A stretch of 64,000 nt of DNA from Cacajao melanocephalus (lineage: Eukaryota > Chordata > Mammalia > Primates > Pitheciidae): assembly GCA_963573385.1 (NCBI GenBank), contig CAUYLG010048178.1, forward strand, positions 62,001-126,000, read 5' to 3'. Within the stretch, counting starts at the first letter, position 1, and each line of letters begins with the position of its first letter. A program made the translations under genes and the position numbers. Under the pieces are notes generated by a model that was not told where the DNA came from, ran no database searches, and saw only the letters and a program-made list of their open reading frames with translations. Positions 1 to 25,065 of this stretch are shown one piece after another.

Positions 1-735
1 TAGAAATTAGAATTGGGACTTTTACCAAATTGTTCTCACAGCTCTTCTGCCCTCCTTGAGGAAAGCTAGAATTCCTGACTTTCTCGAAACCAGTACCCTC
101 TGCATGCTGGCCAAGTTCAGCAGTCATGGGAAGGGTGGTAGGTACCAGGCTTAGTAGGTGGTACCTACTGCACAGGGCAGCTTTGACTTGGCTATATAGG
201 CCTTGAAAGAGAAGTGCCCAGACTGAGCATCACTTTGCTGGGGGTGGATAGAGAGCACACACCCTGAGAACAGACAAGCATAGTTCCCTGACATGGATGG
301 AATGCAATCAGGGCCCACAGCTTTGGTGTCTGCCTGCCTGACAAGACCCAGACACCTGAGAGGCCCATGCTCTGGCTGTTGAGAGACTCCCAGAATCGTT
401 TATCTTCCCTAAACTGGCAGAGGTATGCTCACCTGCCTCTCCACACTCTCTGCCTGCCTCCTGGGTGGAAATGAGGTGACCAGAGCCATGCCGGCCAGCA
501 GGTCTGTGCTGCTGCTGGGGAAGTGAGGGCTACACCTTCCAGAGATCTCCCTCCCCCCACATCCTTTTTGTAGGGGTCTGTAAAACAACTTTATAGACCA
601 GTTGGCCCTGGCCAGACTAGTTATTTCAGGTTGTGGCTTGAGTTAAAGCTCTTAGGACATCAGAACAGGCTGCTGCTTGGGGTTTTCCTTTTTTGTGTGT
701 GCCATTCCCCAAGTCTAGACCCTTATCCCCTTTCT
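1..735 (+). other. BAHD1 intron, unique sequence
   Basis: This lies upstream of the first exon in the window and so is intronic. No exon, RNA gene or recognisable repeat is visible. Confidence 0.6.
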
Positions 736-739
736 CTAA

Positions 740-1155
740 TAATAAGGACACCAGTAAACACCATATACCAGGCACTGTTCTGAGTGCTTTACATATGGGA
801 TGTTCCTTGGCATGTAATTGAGCACAGACCCCAGAGCAGGACTGCCCGGGGTGAAATGTTCTCCCCGACTTTCCCAGCCATGTGACTGTGAGACAAGTCA
901 GTAACTGCTCTCTGTCTCAGTTTTCTTAACTGTAAAATAGGGGTAATGATACCTACCTCACAGGGTTTTTGTAAGGATGAAATGAGTCAATGTGTTCATA
1001 AGAAAATCAGCAAGTTAACAAATATGTGTGATATTCATAACTACTATTTATATGGCTTTGAGGGGCAAAGTGACTTGCCTGAGGTCATATGGCTAGTAAG
1101 TGGCAGGACCCAGGCTGTCTGATTCCAGAACTCCTATTCCCAAGCATTATGAAAG
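740..1155. repeat. MIR fragments in BAHD1 intron
   Basis: The signature aggcactgttctgagtgctttacat (split here as aggcactgttct / gagtgctttacat) at ~770 and gtgacttgcctgaggtcata...gctagtaagtggcag at ~1070-1105 read as antisense MIR. The stretch 835-1000 (cagttttcttaactgtaaaa, cctcacagggtt) reads as sense MIR. It is either two MIRs or one inserted in another. Confidence 0.65.
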
Positions 1156-1172
1156 CCTTATAAAGTTAATAT

Positions 1173-1483
<311 letters not shown>

Positions 1484-1744
1484 TTAATATTGGAGTTAAG
1501 GATGTTCCCACCACCACCTCTCTTTCAGACTAAAAGGGGAGATGCCAATCTCCAAGATCAGGAAATGCCCCTGTCCTCTTAGAGAATCACTCTGACAATC
1601 TACCATAAAGGCTTCTGATCCCATCTGCCATCTCACTGGCCTTTGGTTGCATACTTAGAATTAAGACAGGAGCAGCCTCTGAAAGTAGATGGGTGATGGA
1701 GGTCACTGCTTATCCTGTCCTGACCCACTCTCTCCCTTTCCTAG

Positions 1745-5946
<4,202 letters not shown>

Positions 5947-8045
5947 CCTCCTCATGCCCATGCTGAGGCTAGCCATGGGCAGGTGGGGCTCGGGGTAGGG
6001 GGCACTGCTTGAAGCACAGCACTTGGTTAGGGGGCCATAGAGGCCTAAGTTTGCTGGCCTGTGGTTTTCTTGGGTGGGGGGAGGGCAGGGGCCCCCGGGG
6101 ATTCTGGGCCCCATGGGAGGGAATTGGGGAGGCCAGGGTATAAGAAAAGCATCAGAGCTCTCAGCTTGCCCCAAGGTACCTTCTGTGGTTCCCCTGAGTG
6201 GCGATTTCCGAAGAAGTAGTCTTCTCTGAGGCTGGGCCAAGCCTGAGGGACATGGGGCCCTAGGAGGGTGGGCATGGGAAGGAGGGGCAAGGTCCTCCAG
6301 GAACCAGACCCTACAGGCCTTTCTGTAGCCTCTCTCGGGCCCTCAAAGGGGGAGTGGGAGCCAGCTTTACCTCACCCACTGTGACCCAGCGCTTCCCCTT
6401 CAGCCTGGGACCAGGCTTTTCTACAACCCAGCACAGCTCTGAGCTTGTTCCTTTGAGGCAGAGAGAGCCAGAGTCTGGCTTCCAGAGCATTGACTTCCTC
6501 TTCCTAGACTTGAGGCCTTTCTCTGGCTTTCCTCCTTTGCCCTGCAGTAGCCACTGGTGCTGGGACAAGTTGACCCACCCCTCACAGTCATGGGTGTGGC
6601 CCACTTGTGGGAGTCTCCTGTGCAGCTCCCAGAGAGGGCCACCCAGCAGGTCTGGCTTCCCAGAAAGTTAACTGATCAATGTGGGGTTTATCATGTCTGG
6701 GAGGGAAGATGGGTGCTGGGAGAGGGTTGGGGGCAGGGGGCAAGGAAAATTGCTACCTGATTTGTTGAAGATTTTTCCTCTTGCCTTACACTTGGAGGTT
6801 CCAGGAAACCTCTTGCAGAACTTCACACATGACTCTTCAAGCCACACCTACCTGAAATCAAACCAAAGGAGTGCTGTGGCTCCCCTTGCCCTGCCACCCT
6901 TACCCTAGTCTTTTGTAGATTGCACTAATTTACATCCCAGCGAGAATCAACACTGTATCAGTCCACAGACCTGCTGAGCTGCAGCCACTTGCTCTAGGAG
7001 CTAAGGACCTGCATTTTCAGTTTGTTCCTGTTGCCCAGAGACCCTGTTCTCACTTCATGCTGCTCCCCAGAGTAGACTTAAGAGACTCAGTCCCCTGTTG
7101 TCCTTGCGGAGACTAGGCCTTGGCCTTGACCCTGAAACTGAAACTCTGTGAGGGGGCTGGAGCAGCCTGGTTATTTCCTATTTGTACCAAAGAGGAGCAT
7201 GGTGGGAGAGGGAGTGGAGTGCAGTGTGACTTGGGCCTGGCACTGGGAATCTGCTAGCTGAGCACTTCCACAAGGGCATACTCCCAGGGGCAGTGGCCGA
7301 GAACTGCAGTCCTGGGTCTTCCCTTAGGGAGGAGAGGCAGATGAACCCAGCAGGCTGAGGAGGCGGCACTGGGTGCGGACAGTTGGGTAGGGGCTGCAGA
7401 GGGAGGTGGAAGTGAATCCTGAGGGCTCCCCCAACATACCCTGTCCTGTCTTTTAGCAGATGAGTTGCTCCTGTTGGTCATTGGGTTTGGGTGAGGCCTG
7501 GAGGCTTCAGAGGTGAATTCATGCTTGGGAAGCCTGATCCCAAACCTGAAGGGAAGAGACTTGCATCTCCTTGTATTGAATAAGCTGTTTGGAGGAAGGT
7601 GTCAGTCTGGGAGGATGGGGCAGTAAGAGGTTGGCAGAGTGGCAGTGGGGGCTCTGCAGAGCCAGCCTTGGAGCCTGCTCATTCTGGGCCCTTGCTGCCA
7701 AGGAGCCCAGTCTCACCTAGCAGGAAAGGAGATCAAGGCCCTCCTCCCAGGAGGTAGGGTCTACTGCCCAGAACTTAAATGCTTTTGAAATCTCTTAGAT
7801 GTGGAAATATTTTTTCGAACCTGAAAATGCAGCTGGTAGAATTTCAATGGAAGCATAATCCATGTAAAATATATTTTAGTTGATATTTTGTAAAATGCAC
7901 TTTTTGTGTGTGTCGATCCTGGTTTCCCAGATCTGTATTTCAGTGTTTACAAGGGAGGAAGGACCTTTCCTCACTTCCCTTTTGACAGAGATTAGAAGTA
8001 CTTCTTAAAGAAAAAAATAAATTTGAGAAATTGTATTGATTTAGA
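5947..8045 (+). other. BAHD1: BAHD1 3' untranslated region
   Basis: About 2.1 kb of repeat-free sequence runs from the stop codon to a polyadenylation signal at 8016-8021. It contains no interspersed repeat, unlike both flanks, which fits retained exonic sequence. Long open frames on either strand here show no recognisable protein. Confidence 0.8.
8016..8021 (+). terminator. BAHD1: BAHD1 polyadenylation signal AATAAA
   Basis: Canonical AATAAA inside an A-rich run at the end of the long unique 3' UTR. A T/GT-rich stretch follows (tcttttggtatgtgggt near 8070-8090), which could be the downstream element. The cleavage site is inferred at about 8035-8045. Confidence 0.75.
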
Positions 8046-8295
8046 AAAGGATCACTTCCTGTGTGTCCTGTCATCTTTTGGTATGTGGGTATGGACGCAC
8101 TATTCTTATTTCAGAGGTCCCTCTCAATCCCTGTGGCCTGGATGCTCACCAAGGCCAGTGAGCAAAGAGGGCAGGGAAGCAGGGGGAAAGAGAGTGAGGG
8201 GAAGGGACAGGGACTGGGAACTTGGAGTTGACTTCTTGATTTCATGGTGGCCACAGCTGCCTGCTTAGGTCTGTGTGGTTGCCATCCCCCACTCA

Positions 8296-8650
<355 letters not shown>

Positions 8651-10440
8651 ATAATCTCCTCATCACCTTGGGGAACTGGCCAGCACTGTCCTAGGGCCTC
8701 AGTGTCTTGCAGCTGGTGCTTCTTGCTGAGGAAATGAAGGCCTATCATGGGACCAAGGGCTTGTGGCCAGCTGACTGCTGCTTCAGCCCAGCCCTGGTCC
8801 CAGCCCGGAAGCCTCAGTGTTGACCATGTTCCAGATGGGGCAGTACTAAGGCCATAGAGGTTCTTGGGAGGCACAGCACACCCCTCACCGTCTGCATTTT
8901 GCTAAGGCATGGTCCATGTGGCAGGAACATTTCCTTAGAAGTTATTGGTGGCACAAACACCACCATGGACTTTTCTAGCTCTGCGTTCAATGTGCAGTCC
9001 ACAGACTCCCTTGAGATGAGTGGTAGCCTGTCCTGATTTTACAGACAAGAAATTGGTACGGAGATGAGTACCAGGCCCAAGGAGTCTCCCTGCCTCACCC
9101 TGACTGCTAACACAGAAAACTACCCTCTAACAAAGAAAGGAGCACACGTAACCACATTATCAAAAAAAGTTTAAAGGTCTAAGGTCTTTTTTCCTCTCCT
9201 AGTTTAAGACATACTTACTGGAAAATATGATTTTAATAGAAAACGCATCACCAGAAATGTGTACTTTTAGTGCTGTTAGAAGCAAGGAGCAGTGTAGTCA
9301 AGGTTGAACCTTCGAACTTCTGATGCAGCAAATGGACATGTGGTGGCCTGCAGATGCCCCGGGGCAATCAGATGGATCTGGAGAACTGAAAGGCTGCAAG
9401 GCTTTGCCATTCCTTCCCCTGGCTCCTATTGTGTGCTTTCCAGTTACTGGGATTGTGGGGCCATCAATGAGCCCTCTGGTATCATCTCATCCCTCAGAGT
9501 CCCCTCATCCTTCTGAATTCATCTGATCACTGGTAGCTCCATTCTCCCACTGGTATATTTTCCATCACTCCCTCTGTACAGTCTGCGCTCAAGTCAGCTG
9601 CTTCTTCCCTTCTAGCCATTCCATGATATGCTCCCTTAACCTCTGAAGGACCGTGATTAGGAATTTAGGTTTTAGAATCAGAACGACCCATACTGAGTCT
9701 TAGCTTCCCTGAGCCTCTTGTTACTTCCGCTCTACAAAGGGAATTCCCACACTAGCTCCCTGCCAGGGTGGCTGTAACAACTAAAGGAGATAATGAGTAC
9801 AAAACACTTAGCGGGCGCTGCCCTCAATACACTTGGGCTCTAATCCTATTGCTCCACTGCTTCAGAGCCTTGCTGGCTCCCACACGCAGCAAGCCCGTAG
9901 CTGGGTGAAGTCTGGCTGCTGAGCCAGGTTCCCAGTGGGAAATGATGGTTGCTGACATCCAAAGCACTTGGGGTCTGCCGTCCGCCCAAGAGGCCAGCCT
10001 GGTGCCATGGAGCACACGTTTAGTTCCAGGCAAGGAGACTGCGTGCTGTTTCCCTGCTGTTACGTGCCACCAGCTCCTCACCCTTCTGCATGTGTGTTGG
10101 CCACACCAGCAGCTGACAGACCAACGTGTCATTAGCCCCTCCCCAGAGTCCCCCAATTATCCCACTGCCTCATGCCTAGTGAGGAGAAGGCAGAGGAGGG
10201 GAGATTCCTTTTCCAGACATTTTAGCATTACCTAGTGGACAAGCACTGTAGTCAGTCCCCAGGTATTGCTAAACACAGGGGTCACCATGGAGACACTGGT
10301 CAGTGTCTGACAGTCCTGCTTCTCTCCTGGAGTGGCCACGACCTGTGGGACGGAGGGAGGTAAGGGTGGCAAAGGGGAGCACACCAAGGACTCTGCTTCC
10401 AGCTGGAAAGACCAGCCTCCGGCAGGTCTGAACTCAGAGA
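8651..10440. other. BAHD1-CHST14 intergenic spacer
   Basis: Mostly unique. MIR-like remnants are seen at ~9000-9060 (cctgattttacagacaagaa) and ~9655-9835 (ttaggttttagaatcaga...ctgtaacaactaaaggagataatgag). No gene is recognised. It may hold CHST14 upstream control elements, but none is identifiable by eye. Confidence 0.5.
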
Positions 10441-10452
10441 GCGCGCTGCTAG

Positions 10453-12138
<1,686 letters not shown>

Positions 12139-12935
12139 CCATGAGTGTGGGGCCAGCAGCTGGTGGGGACTGGTTTCAATGCCAGCTTTCTGTGCTTCTG
12201 TCTGTCATTCAGAGAAACCGTGGCTCTGGGGCTTGGGGCTTCTCAGGATGCCTGGCTGGCAGAGACTGCCCTCAGAAGTTCCTTATCCAGGGTGGGTGGC
12301 TCAGAGGACAGGGCTAGGCAGGAGACCTGCTGCTTCTCACTGGGGGGATCTCTTGCGGGGTAGACACCAGTTTGCCAGTGAAGCAACATATCTGATCTAA
12401 AGACTGGCTCCAGACCCCGGGCTGCCGGGATTATGCAGTCCACTCGGTCTTAATTTAACCTGTAGCCAAACTCAGAGATGGTACCAGCCAGAAGCAAGCA
12501 GGACCAGAGCCAGGAACCCTGTGGCTCTGATCCCCCATTTATCCACCCCATGTGCCTCAGGACTGGAGTGAGCAATCCTACCTTATAAATGACTTTTGTG
12601 CCTTTCTGCTCCAGATTCAAAATTTCCTACACCTGCCAGTTCTTTCCATTTTTCCAAGGAAAGGAAAATGGATCCTTGCCTGGTAGCTCTAGGACTCAGC
12701 TCTGCAGGCACCCAAAGACCTCCTGTGCCTAGCCTCTTCCTTGAGTTCTAGGAACCTCTTCCCTAATCCTTCCTTCCCCACAACGCCTTTGAGGTTGTGA
12801 CTGTGGCTGGTATATCTGCCTGCCATTTTTCTGATGCATTTATTTAAAATTTGTATGTTTTGTTAGAACCCTTGTAAGGGCTTTGTTTTCCTAATAGCTG
12901 ACTTTTTAATAAAGCAGTTTTATATATAAGTTGAG
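12139..12935 (+). other. CHST14: CHST14 3' untranslated region
   Basis: About 0.8 kb of unique sequence from the TGA to the poly(A) signal, with no interspersed repeat. A T-rich segment (ttgtatgttttgtt) precedes the signal. Confidence 0.85.
12908..12913 (+). terminator. CHST14: CHST14 polyadenylation signal AATAAA
   Basis: Canonical AATAAA in tttttAATAAAgcag, followed by tatatataag and a GT-containing stretch. It is the last plausible signal before the first downstream Alu. Confidence 0.85.
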
Positions 12936-13275
12936 CATTTCTGTGATTTCCCTCTGAGCTCCTGTGGGCCCAGCAGATCTCCTCGGTGCCTATCTCCCAT
13001 GTCCGGGACGGCAGCTTGTAGGTAGAGAAAATAAGATGTAACTTGGTTGGGTTGGTCCAGTGGGCCACTGCCATTCCATGGAGACTTTGGGGGCTTTCTA
13101 ATAGGCCACACCAGATCACCGACTCAGATTCTGGGATATCACCAAAGGGCAAGCCCAGTTAGGAATGGCCTCAGGTCCAGAGCATACATACATGGATTAT
13201 TCCCTAAAAAAGTAGGTGGACAGGAGATACAGGATCCTCCTCCTCTTACTCAGTGAGACTTGAATGAGAAGGTCC
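12936..13275. other. Unique spacer downstream of CHST14
   Basis: No repeat or gene is recognised between the CHST14 3' end and the first Alu. Confidence 0.5.
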
Positions 13276-13288
13276 CACAGAGCATTTT

Positions 13289-13458
13289 CTTTCTTTTCTT
13301 TTTTTTTTTCTTGAGACAGAGTCTTGCTCTGTCGCCCAGGCTGGAGTACAGTAGCACCATTTTGGCTCACTGCAACCTCCACCTCCTGGGTTCAAGTGAT
13401 TCTCGTGCCTCAGCCTCCCAAGTAGCTGGGATTATAGGCAGCGCCACCACACCCAGAT

Positions 13459-13503
<45 letters not shown>

Positions 13504-13756
13504 TTAAAGATGGGGTTTCACCATGGTGGCCAGGCTAGTCTTGAAATCCTGACCTCAGGTGATCCACCCACCTCGGCCTCCCAAAGTGCTAGGATTACAG
13601 GCGTGAGCCACCGCGCCCGGCCAATTTTTATATTTTTAGTAGAGATGGGTTTTGCCATGTTGGCCAGGCTAGTCTCAAACTCCTGACCTCAGGTAATCTG
13701 CCCACCTTGACCCGCCAAAGTGCTAGGATTATAGCACTTTGAGCCACTGCACCTGG
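13289..13756 (-). repeat. Composite Alu with duplicated right-hand part
   Basis: A poly(T)-led antisense Alu whose promoter-proximal arm occurs twice (ending cgcgcccggcc at ~13621 and again gcacctggcc at ~13757). One duplication, cagagcattttc, flanks the whole block (~13278 and ~13760), so the extra arm arose within a single insertion or by later Alu-Alu exchange. Confidence 0.85.
13459..13502. repeat. (TA)n microsatellite
   Basis: About 22 TA units with one TG interruption, located inside the Alu middle A-rich region. Confidence 0.95.
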
Positions 13757-13769
13757 CCCCAGAGCATTT

Positions 13770-16410
<2,641 letters not shown>

Positions 16411-16650
16411 TTTTGTTTTTGTTTTTGTTTTTTGTTTTTTGTTTTGAAACAGGCTCTTGCCCTGTTGCCCAGGCTAATCTGCAGTGGCACAATTATGACT
16501 CACTGCATCCTCAACTTCCCAGGCTCAAGGAATCCTCCCACCTCAGCCTCCTGAGTGGCTGGGACTAAGCTGTGCCCCACTATGCCTGGTTAATTTTTTC
16601 TATTTTTTGTAGAGACAGGGTGTCATTATATTGCCCAGGCTGGAAGGAGC
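16411..16650 (-). repeat. Alu, 5'-truncated, old
   Basis: Starts with a (TTTTTG)n head followed by the antisense second arm and part of the first; it stops at tgcccaggctgg. Divergence suggests an AluJ-age copy. Confidence 0.85.
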
Positions 16651-16754
16651 TTTCTTTTTGAATGAGCCCCTGCTTGGCTTTAAACAAGAGGAAGGCATTC
16701 TTTCTCTTCCTAAACAGGAAAGCTAATAATGAACAATAGCTGCTGTGAACTGAG

Positions 16755-16910
16755 GGTACCCGTGCCACTGTCTCCCATGCGACATCCTCTCCGTTCTTAC
16801 AACAACCCAGCAAGGTAAGTAAAATTATTTTCATATTCTAGATGAGGAAATTGAGCCTAAGCGACTTGTCCGAAGAGATGGTGGGTTGGGATCAAAACTC
16901 AGCTCCATCT
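16755..16910 (-). repeat. MIR
   Basis: Antisense MIR: cttacaacaacccagcaaggtaa (short match), ttctagatgaggaaattgag and gcgacttgtccgaa. Confidence 0.65.
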
Positions 16911-16924
16911 CAGGTTCTTCTTTA

Positions 16925-17355
16925 TTTTTCTTTCCAACTTTTAGGTTCAGGGGATACATGTGCAGGTTTGTTCTATGGGTAAATTGCATATTGCAGGGCT
17001 TTAGAAAGCAAATTATTTCATCGCCCAGGTAATGAGCATAGTACCCAATGGGTAGTTTTCGGATCCTCACTCTCTCTCCCACCCTCCACCCCACACCCTC
17101 AAGTAGTCCCAGTATCTATTGTCGTCTTCTTTGCGGCCACGTATACTCAATGTCTGACTCCCACTTATAGGTGAGAACATGCAGTATTTGGTTTTCTGTT
17201 GCTGGTGCTAATTTGCTTAGGATAATGGCCTCCAGCTGCAGCCATGTTGCTGCACAGAACATGATTTTGTTTTTTTTTATGGATGTGTAGTATTCTGTGG
17301 TGTGTATGTACCATATTTTCTTTACCCAATCCACTGTTGTCCACCTAAGGATTGC
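16925..17355 (-). repeat. L1 3' end fragment
   Basis: Antisense L1 3' UTR/ORF2 end: ggtacatgtgcaggtttg-like start, agtatctattgtcgtctt, gtgagaacatgcagtatttg, gataatggcctccagctgca and catattttctttacccaatc. It is 5'-truncated as usual and not coding. Confidence 0.88.
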
Positions 17356-20384
<3,029 letters not shown>

Positions 20385-20500
20385 CTACAAACTGAGGACT
20401 TTCCAAAGGCAGGAGCCAGGTCTTGTTTCTCTTTTTACTTGGTACATAGTAGTAGCAGGTGCTTGATAAATGTTGAATCAGGGGAAGGCCTGATGATTGA
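20385..20500 (+). repeat. L2 3' end remnant
   Basis: tttccaaaggcaggagccagg, ttggtacatagtagtagcag and tgcttgataaatgttgaatc match the sense 3' end of L2. Confidence 0.6.
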
Positions 20501-20600
20501 TGGGATGGATGGATAGGTATGTGTGTAACATATGTGAATGAAAGGATGGATGACCAGATAGATAAATAGTTGGATGGATAAATAGATGAATGGAACATGG
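20500..20600. repeat. Degenerate (GGAT/GATA)n tetranucleotide repeat
   Basis: Interrupted gatggatggata and agatagataaatagttgg units. Confidence 0.8.
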
Positions 20601-21019
20601 GATGGGAAGAGGAACTTCTACAGGAAGAGAAATCACAAATCTCAATGGACATCCGGTGGTTGGCATATTGCCTCTTAAAGTGAGGCAACTGGAAGGAGGG
20701 AGAGGTGTTCCACTAAAAAAGCAGTAGCAAAGTCTTGGAATCCAGGATGGAAGGAGTGGTGAAGGCACGGCCGGGTCCTGGGCTTGGCCTCCTATGGTTG
20801 TTAAAGAGTCCCTTGGTTATAAAGGAGACAGAACAAGCAGATTCTGGCATTCCAGTCCAGGCTCTGCCACAAACCTCTGCTGACCTTGAGCAAGTCCCTT
20901 CTCTGAGTCTCAGTCTCCTCACTCACCCCCTTCACCACCTTATGGGACCTTGCAGATCACACAAGGAAAGGAGTTTTGCACAGCATAAAACTCCACACAC
21001 AGAAGAATGGAGTGCAGCA
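20601..21019. other. Unique spacer
   Basis: Nothing recognisable. Confidence 0.4.
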
Positions 21020-21240
21020 GTGCCATGAGAGCTTTGGAGTCAGGAAGTCCTAGATTCAGATTCTTGCCCTGTTGCTCTGGCACTTACTGGCTGGGCTGAC
21101 TGAACAACCCTCTAAACCTTTTTGAGTCTGATTCCTTACATGTGAAATGAGCAAAATAATATCTATCTTGATGAATTGTTGTGAGGTTTCAAAATAAGTC
21201 ACAGAAAGTGCCTGACATTCAATAAATGGAAGCCAATGTT
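21020..21240 (+). repeat. MIR, nearly full length
   Basis: Sense MIR: gctttggagtcaggaagtcc, cttactggctgggctgact, gtgaaatgagcaaaataata and gtgcctgacattcaataaat. Confidence 0.8.
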
Positions 21241-21809
21241 ACATACAGTGGATTGATCAGGGCTGGTGTCTGTGTCTGTGCAGCTGGTACCAGGACACAG
21301 GTGGGGTCTCCAGATGAAGGAGCACCTCCTTATTCCCACAAAGGTACCATCTGCTCTCTGAATTCCGTACCTAGGGGGCTGCCTCCAACAAGCCTGGGAT
21401 GAAAAGTGTCATTTTCAGTTCTAATTCCTTACCTTCTACAGAGAAGTCTGAAGGCCAGACTCTGAACTTGGCTGATGACTTAATCTGGTTGCGCCCAGAC
21501 ATCTTCCTCCTACATTGTGCAGATCATGATGCTGCCATCAGCGGGGGGAGCCCTCTGTGTCTGGAAGTACTGTTCACACTCCTTGAAGAGCCAGGCAGTG
21601 TGGGGAGGCTTCAGCACCCAAAGTCCTGCCACCATCCCATGCCAGGAGCCTGTCATTCCACTGTTCTATGGCATTGTTCTCTTGGTTTAGAAAATTACCC
21701 CCATTTAGATGCCAACATCAACTCATCATGGCAAGGAGCCACCATTTGCTGATTGCCTCTTTGTGCCAGGCCCCGTTCTAAGAGGGGTCAGTACACCCAC
21801 CTTTTTCCT
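21241..21809. other. Unique spacer with an MIR trace
   Basis: A short antisense MIR-like trace (tttgtgccaggccccgttct) lies at ~21760. The open frame at 21399-21752 matches nothing I know. Confidence 0.4.
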
Positions 21810-22107
<298 letters not shown>

Positions 22108-22109
22108 TA

Positions 22110-22760
22110 AATTTTGAAGATGCCCATCGAACTATTTTAACTATTTTATAACAGTGAACATCAATGATCTACATTCACCACTGAACATTTGCCATATTTG
22201 TTTTATCTCTCTCTATATGTACGTTAGGCTAAACTGTTTCAGACTCCGTTACAGACATCGTGATGCTTCGTCCCAAAAAACTTCCACCTGTGTCCCCTAA
22301 GGAAAAGAACACTCTACTAACTGAATACTGTAATCAAAACTAAGTCATTTTACATCAATACAACAGTATTACATAAGTCCACATTCAAATTTTCCTAATT
22401 GCCTGAATAATGTGTGTTATGACTTCTAAAAAATCCAGGATTTAGGCCAGGTGTGGTGGCTCATGCCTGCAGCACTTGGGGAGGCCAAGAAGGGCAGATC
22501 ACTTGAGGCCAGGAGATAGAGACCAGCCTGGGCAACTTAGGGACACCTTATCTCTTTAAAAAAGAAATCAGCTTTTGATCAAGGATCATGCACTACATTT
22601 TGTTGTCATGGCTTCTTAGCCTCCTCTAATCTAAAATAAGCCTTCATTTTATTATTATTATTATTTGGTCTTTCATTCCATTGCCATTTTGAAGCATTCA
22701 AATCTGCTGTTTTGCAGAATATCACTTGATTTAGATTTTCTAATGGCTTCCTCATGTCGG
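22110..22760 (-). repeat. Ancient L1M-type fragment, split by a partial Alu
   Basis: ttgccatatttgttttatct, cagactccgttacagacatc, aatacaacagtattacataa and attttgttgtcatggcttct resemble the old mammalian L1 3' region. An Alu fragment interrupts it at ~22445-22560. The family is assigned from memory of the consensus. Confidence 0.55.
22445..22560 (+). repeat. Alu left-arm fragment
   Basis: Single left arm (aggccaggtgtggtggctca ... gcaacttagggacacc) without the right arm; free-left-monomer-like. Confidence 0.8.
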
Positions 22761-22794
22761 ATTCCAGTGGACCTGCACATTTCCTGCCCATAGT

Positions 22795-22890
22795 AACTCT
22801 GACAGGTTTTTTACTTCATTTTATAGAAATGGGGGCTGAAGCTCAGAGAGGGCTGTCCCGTAGCTACTAAGTGGCCGCCCTGGGTTTGGA
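22795..22890 (-). repeat. MIR fragment
   Basis: cttcattttatagaaatggg, gctcagagagggctgtcccg and gtagctactaagtggc match antisense MIR. Confidence 0.6.
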
Positions 22891-23890
22891 TGCTGGTGGT
22901 TTGCTTTGTGCACTCCTATCTCAAGCAGCTGTGAAGTCTTAGCAGTTGGGTTCTTTTTATGATGGCTTCATTTATCAGCCTCCTTTAGCACCTTGGCGAC
23001 AAATGAACAGCAGAGTTTGACAGGGTCTGGCTTGGGAGAAACGAAGGTAACCCAGGGGAGGGGACACTGCAACATATTCTCTGCAGTGAACCCTGGCCTC
23101 CATAGCTCCGTCTGGAACCCCTCCACCCAAAGTGGTCCCTTTAGGCTACCTTAGAAATACGACTTTTTCTGCCCCTTGTAGACCTCCATGGAAAGTGATG
23201 CATCACATCACACACACACACACACACAACCTAGGATGTAACAATCCTCTGGGTACAGTCATCACTGAATTCTGTCCCGTTGCCTAGCAACCCTAGGACA
23301 TTTCAGCCCTTTGCAGCCAGAGAGTGGGTGGAGGGGGCAACCACATGAGTGGCTGGTACCTTCTTACTCTGAGGGTCTCCTCATGACCAGTTGCATAACA
23401 GCTGTGGTGGTCCTTGCACTCTGGGAAGTTACCCTCCTCCTCCTGGGGATGAGCAATCTCTTTAGGGTCTTTCTTCCTGGCCTGGGAGCCACACAAGTGT
23501 CCCATGGAATGTGGAGCTCCTTCCTGGGTGGAGTGACTGAGAGCTAAGGGGAGGATGACACCTCCCCCTGCAGTAACTCTTTAAGAGAAAAGGGTAAAAG
23601 AAGGTCTAGGTAAGAACCTCATCATGCCAGGAGAGTTAAGCTTCTCAAAGAATGGTTCCACAGACGTTCAGAGACCTGCTGGCCAGAAGTGCTGGGTTTG
23701 GGGCCTGGCCATGCTTCTCTGTGAAAGGAGAGACATGGATGGTCCATATGCCTGGGCAGATCCTAATCATCCAAGACTGCAGTTACTCTTGAGTACATGT
23801 GTATTATTTTAACCATCTCACTTGGGCAAGTTTTAGGCCAAAGTTCTGGGCCTCTTCAGAGGGTTCTGGGATCTTCAGAACCCCTTAGGG
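22891..23890. other. Unique spacer
   Basis: Holds a short (CA)n at 23210-23228; otherwise nothing recognised. Confidence 0.5.
23210..23228. repeat. (CA)n microsatellite
   Basis: About nine CA units. Confidence 0.9.
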
Positions 23891-24136
23891 GTGTATGGAC
23901 AGAATTCACGGGGTTGGTAAAGTTGGGGGAAAAGTTACCTCTTTATTTTCACTAACCTCTTCTGAAATGTATAAAATATTTTATGAAATAGTAAAACCTA
24001 TGACTTTATCATTTATAGAAATCATAGATATTTTTACATCACTTTACAGTTGCTGAAATGTCAATTATACTCACCACCACTTGGAAATTATGGGAATTAT
24101 TCAATCTTTCGATAGATCCTTAATGTGTTCATAGGT

Positions 24137-24896
<760 letters not shown>

Positions 24897-25065
24897 TACA
24901 TGTCAATATTGTATTAAAATATTTTTAATATTTTGATAACTCAATTTCAATATAATTAGTTTCATTTGCAGTCTGATGTATGTTTTTTATACAAAGCATT
25001 TTTCTGAGGCTTCACCAGACCACCAAAGGGGGCTGTGGTACAAAAAAAGATTAAGAGCCTTGGGT

